Shown here one piece after another: positions 24,668 through 33,719 of a stretch of 64,000 nucleotides of DNA. This DNA is from Rariglobus hedericola (lineage in GTDB: Bacteria; Verrucomicrobiota; Verrucomicrobiia; Opitutales; Opitutaceae), in the NCBI RefSeq assembly GCF_007559335.1, contig NZ_VMBG01000002.1:984501-1048500 (forward strand), read 5' to 3'. The notes below the pieces were generated by a model. The model worked only from the letters and a program-made list of their open reading frames with translations, was not told where the DNA came from and did no database searches. Position 1 is the stretch's first letter. Each line of letters opens with the position of its first letter. The translations under genes were made by a program, and so were the position numbers.

Positions 24668-26329
24668 TCAAGCGCGCCGACGGCGAAGCGTTGCCAGCCC
24701 AAGGGTGAATACTCCGGTGAGAAGCGCGCAGGTGGACGGTTCGGGTATGGCGGAGAATGTAACGAAACCGTTGGAATCCAGTGCGGCGGTAAAGCCGGTG
24801 AGGGAGATGGCGTTCAGTTGCGCGATGGTAAGTGCGGTGACGGATGTGCCGAACTTCAGGGAATCGGTGCCGATGTCGAAATTGAGCAACGTGAGTGTGC
24901 CGTTCCAAGCGATGCCGTTGCTGGCGGAGAAGACTAGGGAAGAGCCCAGGCCGGAGCCGAAGTCGAGCGTGGAGGAGGCGTTGAGCGTGAGCGTGTTGAG
25001 GGTCTCGTTAAAACCGCCGGTGGCGAAGGTGCCGCCGCCAAGGACGAGGCCACTGGTGTCGGCGACGCGGTCGGAGGCACCGAGGGCGAGCGTGCCGGCG
25101 TTGACCGTGGTGGCACCGGAGTAGGTGTTGTTACCGGAGAGCGTCTGCGTGCCGGAGCCGATCTTGGTGAAGCCGCCGGAGCCGGAGATCGCGCCGGAGT
25201 AGGTGGTCGAAGTGTTGTTGCCTCCCGTAGTGAGGATAGCCGAGCCGAGCGTGACGGATCCGCCGGAGCCTGCAAGGGAACCGATCGTGTTGTTTAAACT
25301 GTTTAGGTCCAAGACTGCCGACGAAAGCGATCCGATCGTCACCGCCGAGTTTACACCGAAGGCGCTGGTCGAACCTGCCTGAAGCTTGCCGGTGGTGACG
25401 TTAGTGGCACCGGTGTAGGTGTTCGCACCTGAAAGTTTGATGGTCCGGGTGTTGCCTCCGCCGTTGGTGGAAACGCCGCCCGCTCCTGAAATCACACCTG
25501 CAACGGTTGCGGTGCCCGTGCCGGTCTTGTTGAGAACAATACTACCGCCGCTGTTCACCAAAATATTGCGATTCGCATTCAGAGTGAAGTCAGCTGTGAA
25601 CTGGATGGCGGCAGAGGACGATGTCACCGTGATATTAGTCGTCGGGGAGCCCGGAGCCGCACCGAGATTGGTGTCCGCATCAATTGAGATACCGCCGCCT
25701 GCCAGCGCACTCCCTCCCGAGGTTGAAGATAAGGTCCAGTTGCCGGTGTAACTGGTGTTGGACCCGCTCAACGTTAAGTAGTTTTTACCGGTTCCAGTCG
25801 AACTGCCCGTGACGGTGATGTTGCCCGCTCCGCTAAAGCCACCACTGAGCGTGAGTCCCTGCGTGGTGCCTGACGCCGCCGCCGTTCCCAGAGCGACCGT
25901 CGTGTCGCTCGTAAAGACGACGGGAGCGGAGATAACATTTACTACGGCCTGAGTGGAATTGGTCAGCGTCGCGTTCCCCGAGGCGACTTGGAATGTCAGG
26001 CTACCCGATGTGCCCGTGGCGATTTCAACGGGGCTGTCCGGTGAAGCTCCGGTGTCGTTAATCGTGAGTGAACCAATGGTGATGGGCGTATTGAGATTGA
26101 TGATCTGAGCTCCGGCGAAATCGGCGGAGATGTTGGCGGTGCCACCGACGGAGTTGGGGAACGAGCCGCCGCCCCAGTTGCCGGCGGCGTCCCAGTCGTA
26201 GGTGGCCGCGGCGGTTGGAGTCCAGGTTTCGCCGCGGACCGCGGACGCAATCAGGATCAGGCTGGCGGCGAGCAGAAGCGGGCGGGAGGATTTGTGTCCG
26301 AGACTGGGAACGAAGGCAGGCGATTTCAT
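24668..26329 (-). CDS. PEP-CTERM surface protein with beta-strand repeats
   Basis: This 553-residue protein has a signal peptide ending near SAVRG (about residue 33). The mature N-terminus TWTPTAAATYDWDAAGNW opens a block shared with the protein at 38230-40107 (both contain LT.NDTGAS and FQV..GNAT). PATR-type repeats follow, such as LSGANTYTGATNVTTGKL and [18 protein letters not shown], which predict a right-handed beta-helix. The tail IPEPSTCALLTGVFTLG with LRRRRA is the PEP-CTERM sorting signal. It is divergent from the LacI gene at 26505 across the conserved CAGTTAG element, the likely point of repression. The molecular function is unknown; a cell-surface display or polysaccharide-contact role is inferred. 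Confidence 0.85.
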   Translation of the reverse strand: MKSPAFVPSLGHKSSRPLLLAASLILIASAVRGETWTPTAAATYDWDAAGNWGGGSFPNSVGGTANISADFAGAQIINLNTPITIGSLTINDTGASPDSPVEIATGTSGSLTFQVASGNATLTNSTQAVVNVISAPVVFTSDTTVALGTAAASGTTQGLTLSGGFSGAGNITVTGSSTGTGKNYLTLSGSNTSYTGNWTLSSTSGGSALAGGGISIDADTNLGAAPGSPTTNITVTSSSAAIQFTADFTLNANRNILVNSGGSIVLNKTGTGTATVAGVISGAGGVSTNGGGNTRTIKLSGANTYTGATNVTTGKLQAGSTSAFGVNSAVTIGSLSSAVLDLNSLNNTIGSLAGSGGSVTLGSAILTTGGNNTSTTYSGAISGSGGFTKIGSGTQTLSGNNTYSGATTVNAGTLALGASDRVADTSGLVLGGGTFATGGFNETLNTLTLNASSTLDFGSGLGSSLVFSASNGIAWNGTLTLLNFDIGTDSLKFGTSVTALTIAQLNAISLTGFTAALDSNGFVTFSAIPEPSTCALLTGVFTLGLATLRRRRA

Positions 26330-26430
26330 AAGCGTGTTTTGGAGAAGCTACAATGCATGCGGAGTGAGGGGCGGAGTCCGTCGGGGTTGATGTAGATTGA
26401 TCGAAGCGAGGCGACCCGGGCAACCGACTC

Positions 26431-26454
26431 AAAACTTTATCAGTTAGATTGATT
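26431..26454. promoter_or_regulatory. Conserved 24-bp element, CAGTTAG type (operator candidate)
   Basis: The 24 bases at 26431-26454 match those at 52147-52170 at 20 positions (common core CAGTTAG). Both lie 74-79 bp before the ATG of paralogous LacI genes and upstream of divergent PEP-CTERM genes. The surrounding sequence is not conserved. Confidence 0.65.
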
Positions 26455-26504
26455 ACGGCGTGGTGCGGATTCAGGGTTCCGCGGAGGAGCTATTTCTGTC
26501 GCAC

Positions 26505-27563
26505 ATGGAACCGATCAAACGTCCCCGCCTGAAAGACATCGCCGCCCGTGTCGGTGTTTCGACGATGCTCGTATCGATCGCCCTGCGCGGCATGCCCGGT
26601 GTGGCGGAAGCGACGCGGCGGAAAATAAAAGCCTGCGCCAAACAGCTCGGCTATCATCCCGATCCGGCGTTGTCGGCGCTGGCCGATTATCGGCGCCGCA
26701 GCCGGCCGGTGGCTTCGTTTGCGCAAATCGCATTCGTGACCGATTTCCCTAAAGAACAAGGGCTGGGGTCCGCATACACGTATGATTTTTTAAGCGGTGC
26801 GCAAAAACGCGGTTTGGAGTTCGGCTACGAAGTAACGCCGTTCTGGCTGCGTGAAGGCGGACTCACGCACCGGCAGGCCAGCAGTGTGCTTTTTAACCGC
26901 GGCATCAAGGGGCTGGTGATCGCGCCTCTTCCCGTGGAGAGCGGGCAATTGGACCTGACGTGGAAATGCTTTTGTGCAGTCGCGATCGGTAATTCACTGA
27001 CCAGCCCGCTGCTGGATTATGCCGCGTTTGACCATCACAAGGCGATGCAGGCCGTCTTGGAGCGTCTGCACGAGAGAGGTTATCAGCGCATTGGGCTTTT
27101 CCTGATTTATCGCAGCAGTGAGCGGCTGCGATATGCGCCTCTTGATGCATACATGGGCGAGCAACACCGGCGGCCGCCTGAATTCCCGCTGCCACCGCTG
27201 CTGACAGACGGGATGGACTCCGGGGAATTTTGGCATTGGTTCGATAGCTACAAACCGGATGTCATCATCACCGATGCCTATGCGGGCATTATCGATCTTC
27301 TAAAACAGCGCGGTTTGAGGGCGCCTGCAGATGTCGGCGTTGCCTGTTTCAGCCGCTTTATAAAAGAAAACATCGAAATCTCGTCCGTGACTCAGGACTT
27401 GGAAGCCATCGGGGCGGCGGCAATCGACCGGTTGCACACCAATCTGCTGCGCAGCGCCTATGGCGTGCCCGAGCATTCCTATGGAACGCTGCTGCACGGG
27501 CACTGGGCGGAGGGCACGACGTTGAAGAAACGAGCCGGCCGCACGCAGAAACTCACTGCTTGA
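26505..27563 (+). CDS. LacI-family transcriptional regulator
   Basis: This 352-residue protein starts at MEPIKRPRLKDIA, the true LacI N-terminus. A GGAGGAG run at 26483-26489 is 15 bases before the ATG, farther than usual. The helix-turn-helix reads RVGVSTMLVSIALRGMPG, different from the 10297/16299 pair. The effector domain shares FWLREGG.T..QASSVLFNRGIKGL.IAPLPVE with the regulator at 52226-53257, its closest relative here. It is divergent from the PEP-CTERM gene at 24668-26329, with the CAGTTAG element between them. Its last 11 bp overlap the 3' end of the convergent propeller gene. The ligand is unknown. Confidence 0.88.
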   Translation: MEPIKRPRLKDIAARVGVSTMLVSIALRGMPGVAEATRRKIKACAKQLGYHPDPALSALADYRRRSRPVASFAQIAFVTDFPKEQGLGSAYTYDFLSGAQKRGLEFGYEVTPFWLREGGLTHRQASSVLFNRGIKGLVIAPLPVESGQLDLTWKCFCAVAIGNSLTSPLLDYAAFDHHKAMQAVLERLHERGYQRIGLFLIYRSSERLRYAPLDAYMGEQHRRPPEFPLPPLLTDGMDSGEFWHWFDSYKPDVIITDAYAGIIDLLKQRGLRAPADVGVACFSRFIKENIEISSVTQDLEAIGAAAIDRLHTNLLRSAYGVPEHSYGTLLHGHWAEGTTLKKRAGRTQKLTA

Positions 27564-29646
27564 TTTTGTAGAGGCCGACCCAGCCGGACCAGAGCTCGTT
27601 GGTCTCGGGATTGAAGCGGAGGACCTGAGGTTTCGAGTAGGGGATGTCGCCGGTGATATCCTGCCATGTGACGCCGGCATCGCTCGTTTTGTAGATGCCA
27701 CCGATGGCGGAGGCGTTCCAGGTGGTCTGTGAAATCCAGACGGTCTTGGCATCGCGCGGATCCGTTTCGATGCCGACGACGGAGCGACCGGCGGGCAATT
27801 CGCCGACTTGGCTCCAGGTGGTGCCGTGATCGGTGCTGCGCCAGAGCTGGCTGCCGCCGCAATAGATCACGCCTTCTTTGGTCACGTGAATATTCCAGAC
27901 GTAGGATTCTTTATCGAAGACGCGCTCCCAGGTTTTGCCGCCGTCCTGCGTGCGATGAACTCCGCCGTTGGCGGCGCAGGCGCCCCAGAAGATGCGTTTG
28001 GAATCGGTGGGATCGACGGCGAGGCCGTAATACATGCGGCGGCTTGAAGGCTGGTTCGGAAGTTGTTTCCACGTAGCGCCGCCATCCTCTGATTTGAAAA
28101 TGCCGCCGCCGGATTTGCCTTCGGTGGCGTCGCCGTCAAGGCCGAGGTAAACGATGCGGGGATCGTTCGGATCCACGGCGAGGGCGCGCGGGTGGCCCTG
28201 GCCCCACATGGTGTTTGCGGTGGGAATGTAGTCGGGCAGGCCGGAGATGGTATCGGTAAAAGTCTTGCCGCCGTCGGCGCTGAACACGACGCGGCGCAGG
28301 GGCGTATTCCACGGCGAGGCGGCGCTCACGATCTGGTCAACGCCGTCGATGGTGTTGACGGCGATGCGCCAGTAATGGCCGCTGGTGTCGGGGAGATATT
28401 TGAGCGGCCAGAGCTGGCGCCAAGTCTTGCCGTTGTCCTCGGACACGAGCGTGCCTTCATCCATGGCGGTCGTGTAGGCGCGGCCCTTGCTGAAGCGGAT
28501 GTCGGTGATGCAGGAGATGTCCGCGCCGCGTTCGCGTTCGTGCCAGGTGGTGCCGCCGTCGCCGCTCCACGCGGCGCGCCAGTCGGAGCTGATGAAGAGT
28601 TCTTTGGGGTTCGTCGGGTTGAACGTGATATTCATCGGGTGAACGATGTTGGTCGTCGGTTCCTCGCCGTTGTAGTGGCGCGTGGGATTGCCGGTGAGAT
28701 CGGCGTTCAGCGTCATCGATTGCTTCCAGGATTTTCCGCCGTCGTTGGAGACGAGGACGGTCGAGCCAATGGCATACACATCGAGGGTGTTGGCCGGGCT
28801 GACGGCGATCTCACGGAACGTGGCATTGGCAGGCACCCCTTCGGTGAGACGCGTCCAGGTTTTACCGGTGTCGGTAGATTTCCAGATGCCATCTTTGTAG
28901 AACGAACCGAACATCACGCTCGAGTCGGTCTCGGCGAACATGGCGCTGGAGGCTTTTTTCGGGGTGTCGAGTTCGCGCCAGGTGCGGCCGGCGTCTTCGC
29001 TCAGCACGAGGCCGGAGTCGTCGGTGGCGGCGACGACGAGCGCGGGATTTTTTGCGGAGACGGCGACGGCGTGAAACGGCGCAGGCGCGGCGGTGCCTGG
29101 GGATTTTTTCTCGAAGACGACGGACCAGGTTTCACCGGTGTCGGTGGATTTGTAGATTTTTCCGCCGGGCGTGGCGGCGTAGAGGATGTTGCCATCGGTG
29201 GGATCGACGGCGATGGAGCGGACACTGTGGTTGCGCTCGCCGGTGATGCGCAGTTCGGCGCGGCGGGTTGAGGGGAGGAGTTTCCACGTGGCGGCGCCGT
29301 CGGTGCTCTTGTGCAGGCCATCCTCGGTGGCGACGTAAACGGTTTCGGGATTCTTGCGATCAACGGCGAGGGAATAGGCGGCGTAGTTGGTGAGGCCGTT
29401 GTTGACGATTTTCCACGTGAGGCCGTGGTCGGTGGTTTTGGCGACGCCGCCGACATCGAGGCCGATGTAGATCGTGCCGGATTTGGTCGGATGATAGGCG
29501 GTGGCCCAGAACCAGCCGCCGCCGCCCCAGCCGGTGTGTTCCCATTGAGGAGCGGGTGCGCTGGTCGCCGACTGGGCGGCGAACGAGGCAGGCAGAGCTG
29601 TGGCGAGGAGGGCGAGAGATACGGAGATGAAACGAGAGGTATTCAT
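27553..29646 (-). CDS. Secreted Asp-box (BNR) beta-propeller, GH74-like
   Basis: This 697-residue protein, from the ATG at 29644-29646, has a signal peptide ending ASFAAQ. It is the compact paralogue of the 877-residue propeller at 2635-5268. Both open with TGW.GGG, keep a DV(G/A)GVAK.TDHG segment, carry thirteen Asp boxes and end NELWSG...KIKQ. The compact copy lacks the inserted domain of about 170 residues. The conserved Asp of LDVGG corresponds to the GH74 catalytic base position. The longer possible N-terminus lacks signal-peptide features and was not used. A TGTTCAAACA site lies 116 bp upstream. The gene sits just downstream of the GH35 gene on the same strand (142-bp gap) and could be partly served by readthrough. 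Confidence 0.85.
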   Translation of the reverse strand: MNTSRFISVSLALLATALPASFAAQSATSAPAPQWEHTGWGGGGWFWATAYHPTKSGTIYIGLDVGGVAKTTDHGLTWKIVNNGLTNYAAYSLAVDRKNPETVYVATEDGLHKSTDGAATWKLLPSTRRAELRITGERNHSVRSIAVDPTDGNILYAATPGGKIYKSTDTGETWSVVFEKKSPGTAAPAPFHAVAVSAKNPALVVAATDDSGLVLSEDAGRTWRELDTPKKASSAMFAETDSSVMFGSFYKDGIWKSTDTGKTWTRLTEGVPANATFREIAVSPANTLDVYAIGSTVLVSNDGGKSWKQSMTLNADLTGNPTRHYNGEEPTTNIVHPMNITFNPTNPKELFISSDWRAAWSGDGGTTWHERERGADISCITDIRFSKGRAYTTAMDEGTLVSEDNGKTWRQLWPLKYLPDTSGHYWRIAVNTIDGVDQIVSAASPWNTPLRRVVFSADGGKTFTDTISGLPDYIPTANTMWGQGHPRALAVDPNDPRIVYLGLDGDATEGKSGGGIFKSEDGGATWKQLPNQPSSRRMYYGLAVDPTDSKRIFWGACAANGGVHRTQDGGKTWERVFDKESYVWNIHVTKEGVIYCGGSQLWRSTDHGTTWSQVGELPAGRSVVGIETDPRDAKTVWISQTTWNASAIGGIYKTSDAGVTWQDITGDIPYSKPQVLRFNPETNELWSGWVGLYKIKQ

Positions 29647-29761
29647 GGGGGGCTGGGGTTGCGGGCCAAGGCGGCGATGCCAGAAAGGGTTTCTCATCAC
29701 GAGCGATCAGCGCCGTCGCCAGAAGTTCAAAACGCCCCTCGCGAGAGATTGTTTAGAGCAA

Positions 29762-29771
29762 TGTTCAAACA
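29762..29771. promoter_or_regulatory. Operator-like palindrome TGTTCAAACA
   Basis: This exact copy of the site at 2383-2392 lies 116 bp before the propeller start at 29646 and 18 bp from the end of the GH35 gene. A flanking TTGTTT (29749-29754) with the site's AAACAA forms a wider inverted repeat. Confidence 0.55.
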
Positions 29772-29788
29772 AAGGGATGCCGGTGTTT

Positions 29789-31564
29789 TCAGACGAATGG
29801 TTTTATGCGCGACTTCTCTTCAGAAGTGGCCGTTGGGATCTCATTCGGTTCCGTTTCCAGCAGCACGAGTTCGTTGGAGCCGGAGCGCAGAACGGAGACG
29901 GGCACGTAGAGGCTGAGCTGCGGGCCGATGCTCCAATAACGTCCGAGACAAAAGCCGTTGATCCAAGCGACGCCGTGGCCACCGGCGATATGCAGCCAAG
30001 TATCCGACGGGGCGGAGGTGTTTATTTGGAGCGTGCCTCGGTGGAACGTGGGTGTGCAGGAACCGATGGCGTTTTTGTTGGCGGGGCTCCACGGGAGTGC
30101 GTCGGGCAGTTGCGTGAGATCGAGCGGGTAAATTTCCCAGTCGGTCAGCCACTGCCACTGCAGGCGGACGCCGCCGGTGATTCCTTTGCGATCATGGATA
30201 GCGCCGTAGTTCACGCGGCCAAGATTCTCGACGAGGATGTCGATGGGCGAGCCTTGCGAGGGAATCGCGATGCTGATTCCGGGATGCGGCTGGTCGCGAT
30301 CAAGCACGCCTACGAATACGCCGTCTTGATAAACATGGGCACGGTCGCGCACCTCCTCGATGTGGAGGCGCGCCGCCGGACGCGGACCCGAGACGTGAGT
30401 GCGATAAAGGGTGAAGCCGTGGTTCTGGCCCAAGGCTTCCTGGCCGATGGGGTCGTGCGAGCGGACGGCGGGGAGCGTGGCGGCGTGAGTGAACAGCGGC
30501 GCGGTTTCGGTGAGGGCGACGTTGCCGTAGGCGTGCGCGGGGGCGGTCGGCGGAACGAGTTCGATTCTGGCTCCGTGCTTTGCGAGTATTTTTCTAAACG
30601 CGTGGTATTTCGCGGTGGGTTCGCCGCGCTCGTCGAGGGGCGCGTCGTAGTCGTAGCTGGTGACGGTGGGGAAGTAGCGTTCGTCCTGATTGGCGCCGGC
30701 CATAAACCCGAAATTGGTTCCGCCGTGAAACATGTAGAAATTGACCGAGCCTCCGGCGGAAAGGATTTCGTCGAGTGTGGCGGCGGCGTCTTCCGCGGTG
30801 CGCGTGTGGTGGGCTTTGCCCCAGTGGTCGAACCAGCCGCACCAAAACTCCATACACATGAGCGGGCCGGCCGGCTGGTATTCCGTCAGCTTGGCAAAGG
30901 CTTGGTTGGCGCGTGAGCCGAAGTTCACCGTCTTGAAAATGTTCGGAAGTGTCCCGCCTTGCAGCATGGAGTCCTCGGGGCCGTCGGAGGTGAACAGCAG
31001 TTCTTTGACGCCGCGCTCGATGAGCGCCGTTTCGATCCATTCCAAGTAGGGGCGACTGTTACCGTAGCTGCCGTATTCGTTTTCAATCTGCACGGCGACG
31101 ATGGGGCCGCCGTTGTGCGCGAGCAGGGGGCGCACTTCGTCGATGACGCGGTCGAGATAACGCGCGACCGCTTCAAGATAACCGGCGTGCGTGGTGCGCA
31201 GCTTCATGGTCGGATCGGTCAGCAGCCACGCGGGGAATCCGCCCAGATCCCACTCGGCGCAAATGTAGGGGCCGGGGCGCAGGATCACATCGAGGCCGAG
31301 TGAGCCTGCGAGGCGAACGAAGCGCGCGAGGTCGAGCATGCCGGTGAAGTCGAAGCGACCTGGTTGCGGTTCGTGGGCATTCCACGCGACGTAGGTCTCG
31401 ATGGTGTTGAGTCCGCAGGCGCGATACTTGAGAAGCCGGTCTTCCCAGGCGGAAGCAGGAACACGGAAGTAGTGCAGCGCACCGGAAAGAATCCGGTGGC
31501 GCGCACCGTTGCGGAGAAAGCAATCGGGGCCGAGGGCGAGGGTAACAGAGGCGGGAGTGGTCAT
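29789..31564 (-). CDS. GH35 beta-galactosidase, cytosolic
   Basis: This 591-residue protein starts at the ATG 31562-31564, which overlaps the stop of the oxidoreductase gene by 4 bp. The TIM barrel begins at about residue 10 and shows the GH35 signature GPYICAEWDLGGFPAWL near residue 105. The general acid/base is in IENEYG (about residue 161), and the nucleophile Glu is in MEFWCGWFDHWG (about residue 237). C-terminal jelly-roll domains follow from about residue 380. The family releases beta-1,4/1,3-linked galactose from galactan or xyloglucan side chains with retention. The absence of a signal peptide implies an intracellular exo-enzyme. Overlap with the Gfo/Idh gene implies translational coupling. 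Confidence 0.92.
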   Translation of the reverse strand: MTTPASVTLALGPDCFLRNGARHRILSGALHYFRVPASAWEDRLLKYRACGLNTIETYVAWNAHEPQPGRFDFTGMLDLARFVRLAGSLGLDVILRPGPYICAEWDLGGFPAWLLTDPTMKLRTTHAGYLEAVARYLDRVIDEVRPLLAHNGGPIVAVQIENEYGSYGNSRPYLEWIETALIERGVKELLFTSDGPEDSMLQGGTLPNIFKTVNFGSRANQAFAKLTEYQPAGPLMCMEFWCGWFDHWGKAHHTRTAEDAAATLDEILSAGGSVNFYMFHGGTNFGFMAGANQDERYFPTVTSYDYDAPLDERGEPTAKYHAFRKILAKHGARIELVPPTAPAHAYGNVALTETAPLFTHAATLPAVRSHDPIGQEALGQNHGFTLYRTHVSGPRPAARLHIEEVRDRAHVYQDGVFVGVLDRDQPHPGISIAIPSQGSPIDILVENLGRVNYGAIHDRKGITGGVRLQWQWLTDWEIYPLDLTQLPDALPWSPANKNAIGSCTPTFHRGTLQINTSAPSDTWLHIAGGHGVAWINGFCLGRYWSIGPQLSLYVPVSVLRSGSNELVLLETEPNEIPTATSEEKSRIKPFV

Positions 31565-32751
31565 TTTTGAAAAGGGAGGAAAGCCGAAGTCAGGCGGGCG
31601 GGAATGCGGGGAACGGAAAGGGCGCCACCGCCGCTGCGCAACGATTCGGTCGCGCGACAGCCGGCGGCGACGCTTTCGCGGGCGGCCAGCGGAGACGTCG
31701 CGGTTTCGCCGCCGTCGCGGGCAAAGCGGATAAACTCCGCGATGATGCGCGGATCGGCGCCGCCGTGTCCGCCCGCCGCTTTCGGAACGCGGTGGGTGCG
31801 GCTTCCGACGGCATCGTAGCCGGGTCGACGCTGATTCCAGACGCGGATGACGGTGCCCGGCTCGCCGTTGCCAAAGTTTTCCAGACGGCCCTCCGTGCCT
31901 ATGACTGTGTAGCTCCGCCAGTAGTCGGGCGTGTAATGGCACTGCGAATACGTCGCCTGCACGCCGTTATCCAAGAGCATCTGCATGGAGCTGAGATCCT
32001 CGACGTCGATGCGGTGGTTCAGGCCGCGGGATTGAGAGGGAGGCCAGACGTCGAGATTCTGGTTGTGCGTCACGGGACGCGGACGTTTGGACGCCGGCAG
32101 GCGGTCCTGGATATCGCCGTAGAGAGTGAGCGCACCCATTCCGCTGACGCGCCGAGTGTAGCCGCCGCAGAGCCAGTGGATGACATCGATGTCGTGCGCG
32201 GCTTTTTGCAGCAGGAGGCCGTTGGAGTAACGGCGTTCGGCGTGCCAGTCGTGGAAATAGAAATCGCCGCCGTGCCCCACGAAATGGCGCACCCAACAGG
32301 CCTTCACCTCGCCGATGGCGCCGCTGTCGATGATTTCCTTCATCTTCCGGACAAAGGGCATGTGTCGCATGTTGTGTCCGAGATAGAGGTGAGCCTTGGA
32401 TCGGGCCGCCGCGGCCAAAATGCGGTCACATCCGGCGATGGTCAGGGCCATCGGTTTTTCCAAGTAAACAGCGAGGCCGCGTTTCAGCGCTGCGACGGCC
32501 TGTTCTTCGTGGAGGAAATCCGGCGTGGCGATGATCACCGCGTCGAGATTGCGTTCGAGCAGATGACGATAATCCGCAGTGGTGAAAATATCGGGGCCGA
32601 AGTCGGCGCGGTTGCGCGCCAGCGTCGCGGGATTGATGTCGCAGACGGCGACGACGCGGGCGCCTTGGCGGGAGCGATGCGCGATCGCGGCGAGAATTCC
32701 TCCGCGTCCGCCGGAGCCGATAACACCGATCTTCAACTTGGGGGTTTCCAT
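31561..32751 (-). CDS. Gfo/Idh/MocA-family NAD(P)-dependent oxidoreductase
   Basis: This 396-residue protein has the Rossmann glycine motif GVIGSGGRGG at residues 9-18, the hallmark EKPMAL near residue 97, and HDIDVIHW near residue 185, where the conserved Asp and His sit in the active site. The family oxidises or reduces sugars, inositols and sugar derivatives at a ring hydroxyl, using NAD(P). Substrate specificity cannot be read directly. Four-base overlap with the GH35 gene and a divergent AraC gene 40 bp away make a galactose-containing disaccharide route plausible. A C-terminal extension of about 60 residues beyond a typical member is Gly/Ala/Arg-rich. Confidence 0.88.
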   Translation of the reverse strand: METPKLKIGVIGSGGRGGILAAIAHRSRQGARVVAVCDINPATLARNRADFGPDIFTTADYRHLLERNLDAVIIATPDFLHEEQAVAALKRGLAVYLEKPMALTIAGCDRILAAAARSKAHLYLGHNMRHMPFVRKMKEIIDSGAIGEVKACWVRHFVGHGGDFYFHDWHAERRYSNGLLLQKAAHDIDVIHWLCGGYTRRVSGMGALTLYGDIQDRLPASKRPRPVTHNQNLDVWPPSQSRGLNHRIDVEDLSSMQMLLDNGVQATYSQCHYTPDYWRSYTVIGTEGRLENFGNGEPGTVIRVWNQRRPGYDAVGSRTHRVPKAAGGHGGADPRIIAEFIRFARDGGETATSPLAARESVAAGCRATESLRSGGGALSVPRIPARLTSAFLPFQK

Positions 32752-32791
32752 GAGTAGAGTCGCAGCTTAAACCAATCGATAAAGATAGGCC

Positions 32792-33694
32792 ATGGCTCAA
32801 ATAACGAAAAAAATAGCAAAATCGATTGAGGCTGTCGCTGCCCTGGTTCCGCTCGCCCGGGGTCTTGGGCGGCCGGAGGACTTCTATCGCGGACGGAAAC
32901 ACGAAGGGTGGGGCCTGCCGGATAATATCCTGCTGTTTCATGAACGGGGGGCGCGGGCGATGCGCAGCAAGGATGGCGCACGGCATTTTCACCACAGAAA
33001 CGTATTGGTTTTTCCGTTACAGGGTGACGGACGGATCGTGGTCAACGGACGCACATTCGCCCTTGGGCCTGGTCGGTGCGCGTTGATCCGTGCGTATCAA
33101 TTCCATCATTTCACCGGGTTTTCTTCGGGCGAGGTGGACTGGCTGATCATCACGTTTGAGGGCGAGAGCGCCCATGGGGAGGGAACGGTCTTCAGGTCGG
33201 AGTCGGACCGCTTTTGGGCGGATTTGGACTGTTTACTCGAAGAGTTTCGAGGCGGCGCGAATACGGACAGAGGTGGTTTCCGGCTGGCATGCAGGCTGGC
33301 CTTGCTGCTGGAGGAGCTGTCTGCGGCGGCGCCCGTTCGGGCGGAAAATCGCGGCAAGGCCGGTGGAGGCGAAGACCTGCTGCTAAAGGTTCACGCCCTA
33401 ATCTCCGCCGACATGGGGCGGATGATTTCCATCGATAAAATGGCGCGGCACCTGGGGATTTCCGCGAGTCACCTGCGCGCGCGGTTCCGGAAAGGAACGG
33501 GGAAAAGTCTGGGCGAATTTCAGCGAGAAGTGCGCCTGCAAAAAGCGGCGGAGTTACTCGCGCAAACCGATGCAACGGTCGCTGAAGTGGGCGAGGCCTG
33601 TGGATGGGAGTCGCCGTTCACCTTCAGCCGGGCGTTCCGCCGTTATTGGGGACGGCCGCCGAAGCGGTTTTCGATGTTTGCGCGCGGGCGTTAA
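32792..33694 (+). CDS. AraC-family transcriptional regulator
   Basis: This 300-residue regulator has an N-terminal cupin domain (about 40-140; HFHHRNVLVFPLQGDGRI, GPGRCALIRAYQFHHF) and a C-terminal AraC DNA-binding domain (about 205-295) with MARHLGISASHLRARFRKGT and EVGEACGWESPFTFSRAFRR. It is divergent from the Gfo/Idh-GH35 operon with a 40-bp gap, so the operator must overlap both promoters. Activation of that operon is the simplest model. It ends in a strong hairpin shared with the convergent CE4-like gene. Confidence 0.87.
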   Translation: MAQITKKIAKSIEAVAALVPLARGLGRPEDFYRGRKHEGWGLPDNILLFHERGARAMRSKDGARHFHHRNVLVFPLQGDGRIVVNGRTFALGPGRCALIRAYQFHHFTGFSSGEVDWLIITFEGESAHGEGTVFRSESDRFWADLDCLLEEFRGGANTDRGGFRLACRLALLLEELSAAAPVRAENRGKAGGGEDLLLKVHALISADMGRMISIDKMARHLGISASHLRARFRKGTGKSLGEFQREVRLQKAAELLAQTDATVAEVGEACGWESPFTFSRAFRRYWGRPPKRFSMFARGR

Positions 33695-33705
33695 CACGCT
33701 CGCGC
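33682..33705. terminator. Hairpin between convergent AraC and CE4-like genes
   Basis: A 9-bp stem with one wobble pair (33682-33690 with 33697-33705) and a 6-base loop spans the AraC stop codon. No long T-run follows on either strand, so terminator activity is uncertain. Confidence 0.4.
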
Positions 33706-33719
33706 ATACGGAAGGTTGT

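Noticed and set aside
31567-32757. 396-codon frame on the plus strand opposite the Gfo/Idh gene
   Set aside because: The minus strand carries the full Gfo/Idh motif set; the opposite frame has none.
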